From the NCBI GenBank assembly GCA_033002965.1, contig JAURVB010000174.1, forward strand, positions 1-64,000: 64,000 nt of DNA, in the 5' to 3' direction. The notes beneath the pieces are model-generated. The model saw only the letters and a program-made list of their open reading frames with translations, made no database searches and was not told the origin of the DNA. The stretch comes from Piper betle (Eukaryota; Streptophyta; Magnoliopsida; Piperales; Piperaceae). Shown one piece after another: positions 22,148-34,700 of this stretch. The number at the start of each line of letters is the position of its first letter. Positions within the stretch are counted from its first letter, which is position 1. The position numbers were made by a program, and so were the translations under genes.

Positions 22148-23400
22148 ACTCAAATAGTGTTCAGCCGGTCTAGTTCGATCAGGTTGGCGTTAAGTGGGTC
22201 TTTATGTGTTGTTGTAGACTTGGGCATTGGGTGCATCCGTCATTGAGTTTTATCTAGTCAGCTGCAGTTGCAAAGTCATGGCCTTGTTGTTGTTTCAGGT
22301 GTTTAGTTAGCTTAAGACTGCATGTCAGGATAGAGTCGTGTCACATACATTATCGGTGCTCCCTCTAGCCTTAAACGTGCCTTAGTAACCTTCCCCAGTT
22401 GACCCCAGCTTTTCCCCTCGTCTCCCCTCTTTCCCTTCTTTTTGCCATATTGGGGCCCTAAGGCCATGGCGAGGGCATGCATGTGGTGTACTATGTGTGC
22501 ACTCGATGTTGCGGCGCTCATGTGCAGATCTATTTGTTTTAGCCAAAACCCTAGCCACCAACACTCCCAACTCCTCCTCTTCTCCCCTCTCCTCTTCCTC
22601 TTCCTTTGGCCTCTACCCCTCTTCCTTCTCCACCCTTTTCCCTCTCTTTCCTTCCCTCCTATTTTCCTTTTTACCCCTTATCTTCTTCGTGCTCCCCGTA
22701 AGTTTTTCTCCCATTTTCTTTGGTTATTTTGAATTATATTTACATTGTATTACGTAGATCTTGATAGAATCATGTAAAACATATCATTTTGTTATATTGT
22801 TCATTATGTTTTACATATTAGATCATCATAAAAAATGTAATTTTTATATAAAATTTGCACCTTATTGTTGTTTTGATCGTATATTGTGTATTTGTTGATT
22901 GTGCGTAGTAAAATGCTTTTTAAATTACCTAATCAAGATTATAAAAATAAAAAGATGTAAAATTTATAAAATTTGGGCGAGCCCGATATTAATTAAATAA
23001 GTAATATAATAATAATTTTCATGCGTATTCCATTTTAAAACAATCCAACAATAAGGCCTTAATTAATTCACAATAAAATTTATTAATTTATTAATTTATT
23101 AAATAATAAAAAAATTAAATAATTAAAATCATTAATTTCACCGATTTTGGAGAGCGCTTAATAAAGAGCTTGGGCTAGTCTTTTGATGGTTTCCAAGAGT
23201 AAAAGTGATTTTTCTTCTTCTAATTTTATTTTCCTTCCATGTATAATCCTTTAATTATTATTATTGTTTTAAGGGGAGGTGAATGCTAAGTATTTTTATT
23301 TTTTCCTAAAGCAGATTGAATGTGAGCATTTCGGACCCAAAACTGAATTTTAGGTACAGTCAGTAAATAAGAACCTGCCATGCATGGAACATCAACTCCC
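22148..23400. other. Repeat-derived and AT-rich DNA upstream of UGP3
   Basis: 22,380-22,700 is strongly pyrimidine-rich on the + strand (CCTCTTC units), like LTR leader sequence. 22,750-23,330 is AT-rich with poly-AAT stretches and no recognisable feature. A CCAAT box lies at 23,404-23,408 just beyond it. The boundary between retroelement DNA and the UGP3 promoter cannot be placed. Confidence 0.35.
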
Positions 23401-23403
23401 CCG

Positions 23404-23604
23404 GCCAATCAAAACAGAGCTTGACGGATGAGGTTCATCCCTTGGGCTAAATGTTTAAACCCGCGTCGTGTCCACTCAGTCGTCCTTGGTATATCCCCCA
23501 CCCCCAACGGCATCTTCCATTCCCCTTCTTCCTGTTTAAAAAGACCATTAAAAACCAATGCCCCAGTTCTCCGCTGCCGCCTCGGCGCACGGCTAACCTG
23601 CGCC
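23404..23604 (+). promoter_or_regulatory. Proximal promoter and 5' leader of UGP3
   Basis: CCAAT at 23,404-23,408 and an AT-rich TTTAAAAAG at 23,536-23,544 in otherwise GC-rich sequence are the only promoter-like words upstream of the start codon. Either could be chance. The frame of exon 1 stays open to an ATG at 23,428, which would add 59 residues. The ATG at 23,605 is preferred because it starts directly with a typical plastid transit peptide. Confidence 0.3.
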
Positions 23605-26600
23605 ATGTTGCGCACCGCCACCGCCGCGGCATCTGCTCTGTGCTCGAGCCCGTATGGGTGCGCCATGGCGCCAGCCCCTTCCCTGCCCTCCCTACCCGGC
23701 CAACGTGGCTTTTGCAGGACCTTGGTCGTCCGCGCCACCTCGCGGCAGTCGCGGGGAGGCGAGCTGGCGAGGATATCGACGGCCCCCGTCTACCACACTA
23801 CCCCGCCGCCGCCGCCAGAGTTCGATTTTGGCGGGGAGATCGCGCGGTTGGCGTCCCTACGCTCCCGCCTCGCTGGCGCTCCGACCCTCCCCGAGAAGCT
23901 CCGTGTGGTGCGGTCAGAGCCGCGGGTGGTTCGGTTTCTCGACGTTGGTGCCGGGAAGGTGCTGTCGTCGTTGGGCCTCGACCCGTCCGAGATGTGGTTG
24001 TTGGAATGCCTAGTGGCTGCGGGTCAGGAGCATGTGCTTGGGGTGGAGTTTGGTGGGGAGCAGAGGCGCAGCGGGTTGAAGAGCGCCATGTTCATGTTGG
24101 TGCGTTTTGTTGAGCAATGGGAGGGTGGGGGCAGTAGGGATGTGAGCGAGGAGGTCAAGGCATCGGTGAAAGAGCTGGTGATGATTTTGGGCGAGATTGA
24201 GAAGTTCTACGATTGTATCGGTGGCATTATTGGGTACGTACCTCCTTCATTGGCATTTACCTTCAACTATGTAGTTAGTATAATAATAAGATTATAATGG
24301 TCCTACCAAGAGTTCTGTATTGTCTACTGTCCGTTGAACTTCATTATGCAGTATTCAACTTTCTAGAACAATATCTGGCTTCTGTGGCTGGTTTTATAAT
24401 TTTAGCTTAAAATTGAAAGTTTACATTTGAGTGGCATGCTGGTAATGCATGGAGTGAATTCGAGGTAGGTTTTTACATAAGAAGGTTTTGTGATAAATCA
24501 TAATACTCACAGTAACAATTTCTGAGACATTTGTCTGGTCTTTTATTGATGATGAAACGAAGCTTGGCAAAAAAAAAAAAAGAAGAAAGAAAAACATTGT
24601 ATTTAGTTACTGAAACATGGAGTTAGAGAATCAACCCGTCAGTGCAGAAATATGGCCTATAGGAGAATGCATAAGCTTTGGCTCCAGGGTTAGAAAGCAA
24701 ATTATTGACCCACCCTCTACAAGGCATTGGATTTAACTCAGTTCTTGTGGAATAAATTTTTTTAAGGATGGTAAGTATTGGTTCTTGAGTTAAGGAATTT
24801 GATCGCAACCACCTCCTACATCATTTTTTAAAAAATACTGTCAAAGGTCTCAGCAGAATATATAATTGATGCATGAGTGACGTATAATTCCCGTTAATTA
24901 ATAAGAATGATTATTATAATATTTTGTTAACTGATTCTATGAAGGTTTATGATTTTGTTAAGTTTTTACTACAAACTTGAGTTTTAGATATTTGCACAAA
25001 AGGTTATTTTATACACTTTGGAAATGCTGCATGGAAAGGTTATTTATTTATTTTTTTCAATGAGGGAGCATTTAGTGTCTTAATATTTATTTACTTGTGT
25101 AATAGAATTATGTTTATCTTTTAAAGAGGGAGATGAATTTTCAAGTGATTGATAAAAAAAATGTATATATTATCACTTCTTAAGTGTTATGTTACTTGAA
25201 AAGGGAGGATAAGAAAAGATATCTTCTTCTTATCTAATTAAAGTAATGATGTTTCCTATGGGGGTTATTGATAATCTTAGTGATTTGAGTTAGTTATTTT
25301 AACCACATATAATAAAGGTCTAACTCTAACTTTCCATACTACTAGAAAGTCACTAGAATTATCAATTTGAGCACTAAGAAACCTCATTAGCCATTTAATT
25401 AGTAAAGATATGACCAATGATTTAGAGGAGTCATGGGTAAGGTTCATACCCAACCCAATGGAATAGATATAATGATGATTATGGTGTTGCAATGCATATG
25501 ATTATGATATTTACTTAGTTCCAACTACCAACAAACTAATGCACTATATGTGAATGGCATGCACTTCTTCTTGTACTTGGTTCCAAATGACAAAATTCTA
25601 GATGAATGGATGCCCTTCCTAACCCTTCATCCGGGATTAGGACAGGCAACAAGCATCGGCAAAGTTTATTGAAATGACATGCGCATATTTGAACTAAATA
25701 TAAACATGTAACCAAAGTTCAAAATTTTGAATCAATCCAAATGCTTTTTTATTCAGTTTTCAGATGATGGTGTTAGAACTTCTTTCTCCATCACAGTCCG
25801 AAATGGAATCTATGGATTGGCCTGGCTTAAGGGATTCCTCAAGAAACTATGGTTTTAGACAGTTTCATGTTCCTCTTGGGTGCGATCTTTCCAGAGATAC
25901 AGAATATGCATCTCAAGCAGCTTTGTGGGGTATTGAGGTGAGCGTCACCACCATTTACTATATTTTTATATGAAATTAAGAACCAAGTAGTACTTGTCAA
26001 AGCATTTCCTTCTTGTATGGTGTAGGCATGTATGTTTAACTAAAAAATTGAGTTAGCAGGGTATGCACCAACTGGGAGAAATTTATCCAATGGGAGGTTG
26101 TGGTGACAGGCTTGGGTTGGTGGATTCCATTACAGGTGAATGTCTTCCTGCTGCAATGCTTCCTTATTGTGGGCAGACTTTATTGGAAGGTCTTATTAGG
26201 GATCTTCAGGTATCGTAGTTTTGATTGGAAATTTCTTATCTGCCTACGAAAGAAAGTTTTACACTCTACCCAATATATCTGAATGTTTTCATTTCCAATC
26301 CTGTTAATATCCAGGCATTTGTTGTGTACGTGAAAATTTCCTTTTTACCTCTTTTTTCGGTATGGCACATCAGACATATAGAATCAATCTACAATATATT
26401 CTAATTATTTGTTACACATTAAATTTTACTGGGTAGCACAACAGTTTTTATTTTTGTGTTCGTGTTGTAAATGGGATGCAGTAATTATATGCACTTTGTG
26501 GGATCTTTCCTTATAAAAACTTTCTAGTAGCAGCTGGTTTTGTACCCTTTAATCCTTGACCTATTGGCCAACTCTTCCTAGTTTTATAAGGTGACTTTAG

Positions 26601-29600
26601 GGTTGTGCAGAAAATGACATTTGAATAGAAATAAATAATTTTAACTGTTATGGTACTAGTTTTCTTGTCGACACTGGTATATGGAACATGCTTGTGCTCT
26701 GCTGCAGTTACTGTTTGCAAAGGGTATTTTCATTTATTATAATCATAATGATTCTTCCTGCTCACCTCATAGTGGTACAGCTTGAAGAATTTATGACTTA
26801 ATTTTTAATCATTTTTCAGGCTAGAGAGTTTCTTCACTACAAATTGTACGGAAAACAATGTATTACACCTGTAGCTATCATGACGAGTTCTGCCAAAAAT
26901 AACCATGAACGTATTACAACATTATGTAAAAGGTTATCATGGTTTGGAAGAGGGAAGTCAAATTTCAATATCTTTGAGCAGGTAAGATGTGCCAACCACT
27001 TGTTTAGTGATGCAAGATAGACACAATCATATCAATGTTATTTCTGTTATTTCTTGAGTTTTTTTGTGAAGTTTAGTTAATTTTAGAAATTTTAGGGATT
27101 ATTATGTAATTTTATTATGTAATTCTCTTTATTTTCATTAGGGTTTTTGTTTTAGTTTATACAACAATTCTCTTTCCCATTGTAGCAGAACTTTTTTATT
27201 AAAGAAAATTTTAAATTTAGTGGAATTGAGATTTTCTTTGAATCGTCTCAAAGTTCTTTATGAATCATTGGGCCTCTTTCTTTTGAACCCTCGAATTGTT
27301 GGTTTTCATCTTGCTGCCATCTTTTTAATCTCCGATCAGCTAACTTCTCCTTGAATTGCCTAAGTGTAAATCGTGCCAAAATAAATTTTAAAGCTTGTAA
27401 AAATATTTATTTTGTTTTTGATTAGGCACATAATGATACAGTCTGGCTACAAACTTGAAATGTTTTTGTTGCAGCCACTAGTTCCTTGTATTGATGCAGA
27501 GGATGGTCAATGGTTGATTAGAAAACCATTTTCTCTTGTATGCAAACCTGGTGGTCACGGTGCTCTTTGGAAACTTGCATATGACAAAGGGATATATCAA
27601 TGGTTTTCTAATCATGGTCGGAAAGGAGCAATCATACGTCAAGTAAGGTTAGTTATGTGATCTTGTGGTGATTTTTTGTCTTGTGCCCTTGACAATGACA
27701 AACATGTAGAATCATGATACTAGTTAGGGGTGCACATGGGAGCAATTGCCCTCTTTCATGTAGGTAGATTCCAGACAGATTCCAAATGAAATATACGGAT
27801 TGCGGGGCCATCGGCCTCATTCATGTAGATGCACATGGGAAAAATGATAAGCACCATCATGATTGTTGCCCAGGCTCTGAGTATAATGACACATGTGCCT
27901 TGGCTACTACCCTATAAGACATAATATTTTTAGTTTTTAAGAATGTTATTTTGAATTCTGTAAAGACTTATTCTTCTTCCCATTATCTCATAAAGGTGTC
28001 CCTGTGTGGAATATGCAGTAATGTTGTTGCTGCAACAGATACAACCGTGTTAGCTTTGGCAGGTATTGGACTCCGCAAAGGAAAGGTATAGTTGTTGGCA
28101 TGGCACGGGCTTGCACACACACACACTCACACAGACACATATATATGTATATATTGATCAAATAAAATGATGGAAAGCTTAACTATGTCACCAACTTTAT
28201 ACTATGTAGAAATTAGGTTTTGCTTCTTGTAGAAGGGAAGTTGGAGCTACTGAAGGAATTAATGTTCTTGTTGAAAAAGAAACCCTGGCGGACAATGGGC
28301 TTATGGAATTACTTGCATTGAATACACTGAATTTGAAAAGCTCAGCCTATCAGATTCACGAATGCATCCTGGAAGGTATATACTTTTGGAGCTGCTTCGT
28401 GCTTTCTTTTGTTTTGATAATTTTAGAATTACTTTACAACTTAAACATGGAACCCTGTTGTGTCTTAAGTTTGCAGCCCGAGCTCCCTGCAAACACCAAC
28501 ATCCTTTATGTTGACTTGATGTATGCTGAGATAGTTGGGTCAAGCCATAATCATTCCTGCTTGCCTGGAATGTTGCTCAATTTGAAGAAGCCCGTTGTGT
28601 TTAAGGATAGTTTTGGTATTCGACACAGGTACTTCTCATCTTAGTGGTAGAGTTAATAACTATATTTTATCACTTCGATCCATTGGATTTTTTTTTACTT
28701 TACAAATGGATTTTAAAGAATTTCCCTAGGTTGTAGTGAGTAATTTGTATGTATGGCAATGTAATATGAATACCACTGTATTACTGCTTATGATGCCTTT
28801 TTTCATTGACAATATTCCACTTATGCTTGTTTTCTTTGTGCTACTATGAAATTAGCACTTGGTGCAATCTTTTCCCTCAAAGTTCTTAGCTTTCGCAAAC
28901 TGCGATTTGGGATTTGTCATTGGATGTTATTTGATTGTCGTTGAAGTCGGTATTTTCTTATGAAATATGTCTTGTTGCATCTCTTTTTTAGTGTTGCTGG
29001 GGGAAGGTTAGAGTGCACAATGCAAAACATTGCTGATCAGTTTTTAAATGTGTCCACCTCCAGGCATTATGTTGTTATAGAAGGTACAAACATTTGGGAT
29101 GATTGTTCATGACTTCTATTTAATTTCTTTTACTAAAACCAACTGACAATGACACATGCAGATGAATTAGACACCTTTATTGTATATAATGATAGAAGAA
29201 AGGTCACTTCATCAGCTAAAAGAAAAAGAAGATGTGGAGATAAATCCTTGCATCAGGTTGGTACATAACTTTCTTATATATGTTGCTTGTTGCCTGAAGT
29301 GTGTTGTCCTTGCTATTCTTTGAAGATTTTGAATCTAAAAGCTTCATTCACAATCTGTTTAAAATTTTAGCTTCTATTTTATTTTTGTTCTGAAGTTTTT
29401 AATCTTTTAGTTGCTAGGGTTTCAATACCTTGCAGAACAATAAATTTCTGTTTCCAGAGAGGGTAAAACCGTTAGGTAGACTATGTGTAGCTAATGATGG
29501 CTGTAGCCTGTAGGTTAAGTGATAATAAGCCCATTAGGGTATTGAGTATTAAGTAGTTAGGCCATACAGTTACTTTGTATTGACAGTGATTTGCCTCTGT

Positions 29601-32600
29601 TCTTACTTCCTACAATTCAAGGAGGTTGGCAAAACCCTTAAAAGTCCTTATTTTTGTCTTCAAATCCCTTCCCAAATTCCTAATTCTCTCAAATTTTCCC
29701 CAGTTTAATTGACCATCTTAAACAATGATCTATCAAAAAAACGTATATAAAAACTCGTACACGCATATGAAAGGTGATTCGTGTTTAAATCCTGTGTTTC
29801 AGATTCCTTAATATCTGTGTGAACACTTCTACTTCGGAGGGCACTAGTAATGTCATTCCAGCAAAATGTATCAAGACAGTTCAGATTGAATGCAGATTTT
29901 TGTTCATATTAAAATTGGTCCATAGACTTGATAATGTCTCTTTAGTTAATCATATTTTTTTGACTGTTATATTGTTGGGAGTGTTTGGTGATAAAAACTG
30001 TACAAATTTGATTTTGGTTCATTTGAATGAAAGTAGTAGATATAGGTGTTTCATTGTCTTAGTGAATCACAGACTTATGTGATATGTTGTGGGATTTAAC
30101 TGTTGACTCTATGAGTTGGATCGCCTCTTTTGCTTTCATTTTCAAGTGGCCTTTTTCAATTCTCAAGTCATTTTCATGTTGTCTAGATATAGTAAGGTTT
30201 TATAGTCTCTATGAAATGTTAAATCAACTTATGTAGTAGCTATTGTAATAAGTTGCTAATAATTTTTTCTTACACACTGACACTAATTGCAATTTGTGTA
30301 TAGACACCAGATGGTGCTCTATTGGACATTATGCGTAATGCTTCTGAATTATTATCGCACTGTGACATAAAAATACCACTGGTATGGACCTTCTCTGTGC
30401 TGGGTTTCAAATGACTTCTGTTGGGTGTGAACATTACCATGTGTGTGTATTGCTATTTTCTTTTGCAGATCAAAGACAACAGCGATTACCTAGACTGTGA
30501 GCCCCCCCATTTCTCGTATTCCTAAACCCTGCTTTGGGACCTCTTTGGCATATTACAAGGCAAAAGGTGCTGTCAGTGTTGCAAGTTATTGAATATTATG
30601 ATTTTGCATCCTGTTGATTCCAACTTGTTTGAAGTTGGGTGGTTTAAGTTTTGTGTTGGAATCTTTAATGTTGATATTCATCATATTATTTTGTTAGACT
30701 TGCTATGATTAACAGATATTTTCTGATGGCCATTTTCCTTTGGAAAAAGCATGCCATATACTTGTTTTGTGCATTTAGTAAATGGTTATCAGTGTTTATT
30801 TCTAGTTTAGGGAGGTCAAATGTTATTCTGGATTATGTAAAGATTATTGACCTCTCTTAACTCTGAAACCAGAGGACTGTTGTACCCATACATGTTGCAT
30901 GGTGTTTATATAAATTAGTATGCTGAAGTTTTCCCAGTTTGTGGAATTGTGTATGTGTCTTGTAATCATCATCATTATCACCCACATCCCAACTATGCCA
31001 GGTCAGGTGGTGCAGTGCTATCACCTATTGATTTCTTTTTAATTTAAATTTATTTGTTGATGGTGATTATTGTCTATGGTTTCGCTATGTCTTCACACTT
31101 GATAAAGCTTGATGCGTAACTACCTTCAAGCTTTGCAGTTCCTCAAATGGCAAGTAGTCAGCAACTTGTGTTTTTTAAATTTCCTTGTCAGTTATGAGGC
31201 CATCCTTTTATTTAAGATTTCTTGTGATGCTCTTATTTTATTTAAAAATTCTGGCATGTACATGAAAAGAGTTTACTGGTGTTTATTGTTTGTCTATGAT
31301 GTGGCATTTTCTCACGACAAAGTGAAAAGATTATATCTTGTTAACTGACCATTTTGTCATGTATTAATTTTTCTCTGTAATACTTGCTGCAGTTTCATGG
31401 GGGCTCTATTTCTGAGGGTTCCGAGGTGCAGATAGAAGTAGCAGAGTTTTTGTGGAGAGATGTTGAGGTATATATTTTCAAATAATCTTTTAGAGAAAAT
31501 TCCAAACGCTATGTATTTCAACATTTCAGGATCTAGTTAGTGTTTGTGCTGTTTACATTAAGATGTGACTTTGGTGACATTATTTTTTTGATAATGACTT
31601 GTAGAAAATGTAATTTTGTCATTTAGAAGAGCAGCACAGAAACACTATGCATGATTGACTACTCTTTTTCTCAGGTTGATGGAAGTATACTGATTTTTGC
31701 TGAAAACATTACTGGATCTACTAAAGCTCAAGAACATGAACCAGTAATACAATATGGGCATGGGTAAGGTCTTTTAATAAACACTTGCATGGATCATGCT
31801 TTCATCATTCTTTCAGCTGAACAAATTTAGAAACGCTTCAAGCTGTGGAAGATGCAAGTTGGAGAATGTGAAAGTCTGTAATAAAGGGATAGACTGGAGT
31901 TACCCTGAAAATGTCTATTGGAAGCACGAAGTTAGAAGGTTCGAGATGCTGAAGATTGTCCTGCATGGGAATGCGGAGTTTGAAGCACTAGATGTAGTCC
32001 TACAGGTGACATATACTCAAATGTTGATATGTGAAATATTCTTTATGTTGATGACTTCACTAATAATCTAATTTGTTGATTGTTTCCACATTTTTTGTGT
32101 AAATATACAGGGAAATTACATATTTGAAGTACCAGAAGGTCACAAGCTACGTGTCACTACGGGAATTTCAGGTTCGTCCTGTAGTTTTGGAGCTCAATAG
32201 TACTAGCAGAGTGCTTCTGAAAAATACTGTTGCTTTTTGCCTGCATAAACATATATAATATTTAACTATTAAACATGTTTTACCCATCAAATGTAGCATA
32301 GTCAAATTATAACTGCCCCTTTCTGTCCCCGTAATTCTTGGTGACAGAACCAAGTTCTTAACGTTTTTAACGTTTTTAACTCAAAGAGTCTGTTCACTTA
32401 GCAAATGTTTTTTTTTTCGAAAGTTACTCATCCTTCTATGCCTACTTTGTTACTTTCTTAATGTCTCATTTTCAATGCCTTTGAGCTAGACATGTGCGAA
32501 GACTAGTGCGAAATGAAAAAAGATGAAAATAGATGGGATTTTCTGATATTTCAGCGGAACATATGCCTCTTGAATTAGAAGTTAAAATTCATGTTCATTA

Positions 32601-32721
32601 TTTTTCAGGATTATCATGTGAACTACATCCTTTAAAAGAGGAGTGGATTGAGGAAGGAAGTTGGTTTTGGGACTATAAGATAACTGGACCGCATGTTCAT
32701 TTGGAGCTCGTAGAATTGTAA
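23605..32721 (+). CDS. UGP3: Plastid UTP-glucose-1-phosphate uridylyltransferase 3 (17 exons, two frame disruptions)
   Basis: Makes UDP-glucose from UTP and glucose-1-phosphate in the plastid; in Arabidopsis UGP3 feeds sulfolipid synthesis through SQD1. Exons: 23605-24233, 25757-25937, 26060-26209, 26820-26981, 27475-27647, 28019-28085, 28210-28375, 28470-28628, 28992-29083, 29162-29256, 30304-30381, 30469-30566, 31393-31467, 31675-31763, 31843-32005, 32111-32171, 32609-32721. All introns are GT/AG. With one base restored at each of two breaks the product is about 850 residues (Arabidopsis 883). Residues 1-45 look like a transit peptide (MLRTATAAASALCSS). The nucleotide-binding signature MGGCGDRLG is near 281-289, KPGGHGALWKL near 398-408, and PANTNILYVDL begins in exon 8. 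It ends in LELVEL. Exon 7 shifts frame within 28,273-28,310; exon 12 shifts frame at the C7 run 30,502-30,508. Exon 1 is GC-rich, the rest AT-rich. Identification is secure; intactness is uncertain. Confidence 0.92.
24234..25756 (+). other. UGP3 intron 1
   Basis: The longest UGP3 intron, 1,523 bp. Donor GTACGT, acceptor ATTCAG. A second AG at 25,762-25,763 would put a stop codon in frame, which is why the acceptor at 25,756 was chosen. It contains a poly-A-rich stretch near 24,570 and no coding remnant. Confidence 0.75.
28121..28155. repeat. CA/TA microsatellite in UGP3 intron 6
   Basis: CACACACACACTCACACAG followed by ATATATATG, just downstream of exon 6. It is a simple repeat with no evident role. 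Confidence 0.7.
29257..30303 (+). other. UGP3 intron 10
   Basis: 1,047 bp between GTTGGT and TGTATAG. AT-rich. A plus-strand frame of 87 codons at 29,819-30,082 has no family resemblance and is taken as chance. Confidence 0.7.
30567..31392 (+). other. UGP3 intron 12
   Basis: 826 bp between GTGCTG and TGCTGCAG. No recognisable element is seen. It follows directly on the exon with the second frame disruption; the flanking exon ends (ITRQK and FHGGSIS) join as in the family. Confidence 0.7.
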
Positions 32722-33064
32722 GACCCACCACCGGGATTCACCTGCTTCTGGCCATTTGTGAATTGACGTTCACTTACTGACCGTTTACTATCTCATTTGC
32801 AGTCTTTTTGTATACCTTGCTGAATAGAAATTCAGCTGGCCCTCAAATTGTTTATCTTTATAAATCTCCTGTAAAAACTATACTGTAATTTTTTGAATGT
32901 AACAAGTGTATCATGTTGTGCAGGCCATTAAAAATTTGGAAAGTTTTTTATGTTGCGTGATTTATCTGTTGTTACTTTTAAGCAATCAGATCGTGAGACT
33001 GATGAAGTCTCGGGATCTTGTTCTTACATTTTTGGATGAGGGAAGAAGAAAACAAGTAGAATGA
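32722..33064. other. 3' flank of UGP3
   Basis: Presumed 3' untranslated region and downstream DNA. No clear polyadenylation signal of the AATAAA type stands out, which is usual in plants. Confidence 0.35.
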
Positions 33065-33214
33065 ATGTGCAGGTGTGAATATATTCAAGGGTCTAAATTT
33101 GACACTCGCGAGTGGAAGTACGGGTTTCCAACGGTAACGTTGAAGCAGAAGGGCAAATATACAAGCTTGTGGGAAGAAACTGAAAGAATACCTGGGACAC
33201 GAGTTTCTCAATGA
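33065..33214 (+). CDS. Possible short ORF or orphan exon, 49 codons
   Basis: An ATG-started frame whose text (QGSKFDTREWKYGFPTVT and onward to WEETERIPGTRVSQ) looks more protein-like than its surroundings. A TGTGCAG at 33,066-33,072 could act as a splice acceptor. It is not part of UGP3 as known from other plants, which ends in LELVEL at the previous stop. It may be an alternative 3' exon, a remnant of another gene, or chance. No family recognised. Confidence 0.2.
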   Translation: MCRCEYIQGSKFDTREWKYGFPTVTLKQKGKYTSLWEETERIPGTRVSQ

Positions 33215-34700
33215 TGATTATTGCTAATCTCCAGTTCCAGTTTGCGACTGAGTATTTTAGTTTGAGGATTTTTGTCATGTTTTTTTATTTTTATAGCCTT
33301 AACTGTAACTAGCCAAGGTTCCCATGCAATGCATAGGCATTCTATAAATTAGTTTATTGAAAAAATATTAAAATACAACTTATTTTATTAAATATTTTTA
33401 AGAAGAATAGAAGTTTGCTGTTAAATATATATGACATATATTTTGAATCTAATACATACGAAGAAGAAATTATTTATTGAAAAATTAATTTTGTAATTTA
33501 ATAGACTCAATATTTGTTCGAATCTTAGTTTTATTGTTAGTTAGAAGATTTACTATTATTTTTGAAGTTAACTATTTGTTAGAAAATTAATTTTGTGACT
33601 TTGAACTTTAATTTTGTTGTTAATTAAAAGAATCATAGTTTTATTGTTAATTTGAAGATTTACTGTTTTTTTTGGAGAATTTATCGGTAAAAAGCCTATA
33701 ATTAAACTTGTCTCAGAAACCTTCTTTGTTCTAAAAGGTAAGGCAAATTGCTAGAAATTATTATTAATTAACTTATTCATCGGCTGAATAGTACAATATT
33801 TTATTGAATGATCAATAGTCAAATACTGTTACCATTCATTTGGTAACTACCCTTCACATGCAATAAATATATTCTTAACGGTTGAAACAAGTCATGTTTT
33901 AGAATTTGTATTTTTGTTATGATATTTCGATGTGATGTCATGGCAATTTGGTTATTATGATATGTCTTGATAACTCTTGACAATTCAGTGGTTAATTCGG
34001 TGGTTTAACCGGTATATATTAGTGATTTCTAAATTGTAATTTTACTTAAGCTAGAGGAAGGAGAGGTGCAATGGCAGTGGCGGCGCTTCAAGAGCAGGGC
34101 AAGGGCAAGGGTAGGCAGCGGTGAACTGGGTAGGAGACAGAAGAAGGTGGAGGAAGGCAGTGGGTGGGGCAACGGCAACACTAGCTGTCAGTGAGGTCGC
34201 TGGTGGAGGGAGGCTAGCAGTTGTGCTGCCAGCGCCGATAGGGCGGTGGCGGTAGAGAGGTGTCAGGGGAGAAAGATGGGAAAAGAATAGGGTTGAGGTC
34301 TTGTGCGGGAGTAGTTTTATAAATAAAACTTGACTCGCTCTTCACTTTAGACAATAATAATAATTAACTTCCAAAGATAAAATAATTGTGTCTAAGTTTA
34401 ATGACATGCTGTAAGTCTACAATCCCACTAAAAATAATAAATAATGCATCCTAACACAATAAACGATCTAAATCTAATTATATAGTCTACTAAAAATAAA
34501 AAGAAAACTGGGCATAGTTTAATATACTCTGATAATTCATTATGTAGGTGCCTTAGAGATGTCACTCATAGCTCGTAACATATGACCGGTCTCGACTCAA
34601 CAGTTGTGTTCTAAAACTGATTCGACTAAAAATAACGGTCGAATTGATTAGTTTTGACTATAAAATTCTGATTCAAGTTGTGAGTTTTAAACGGAGCATC
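33215..34700. other. AT-rich spacer with a G-rich island
   Basis: Mostly AT-rich with no recognisable gene. 34,050-34,300 is purine-rich and GC-rich (GGCAGTGG, GGTGGCGG units), of the kind found in LTR leader regions on the opposite strand. No terminal repeats were delimited. Confidence 0.35.

Noticed and set aside
23428..23604. Upstream in-frame ATG as the UGP3 start
   Set aside because: The extra 59 residues (MRFIPWAKCLNPRR...) do not resemble a transit peptide, while the ATG at 23,605 starts one directly.
23409..23738. Antisense frame of 109 codons over UGP3 exon 1
   Set aside because: It mirrors the GC-rich sense exon; the sense frame carries the transit peptide and continues into conserved UGP3 sequence.
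28303..28644. A single 113-codon frame read straight through exon 7, intron 7 and exon 8
   Set aside because: The exon 7 part is out of frame with the conserved YGITCIEYTEFEK text, and a GT/AG intron (28,376-28,469) joins HPG to SLQ as in the family.
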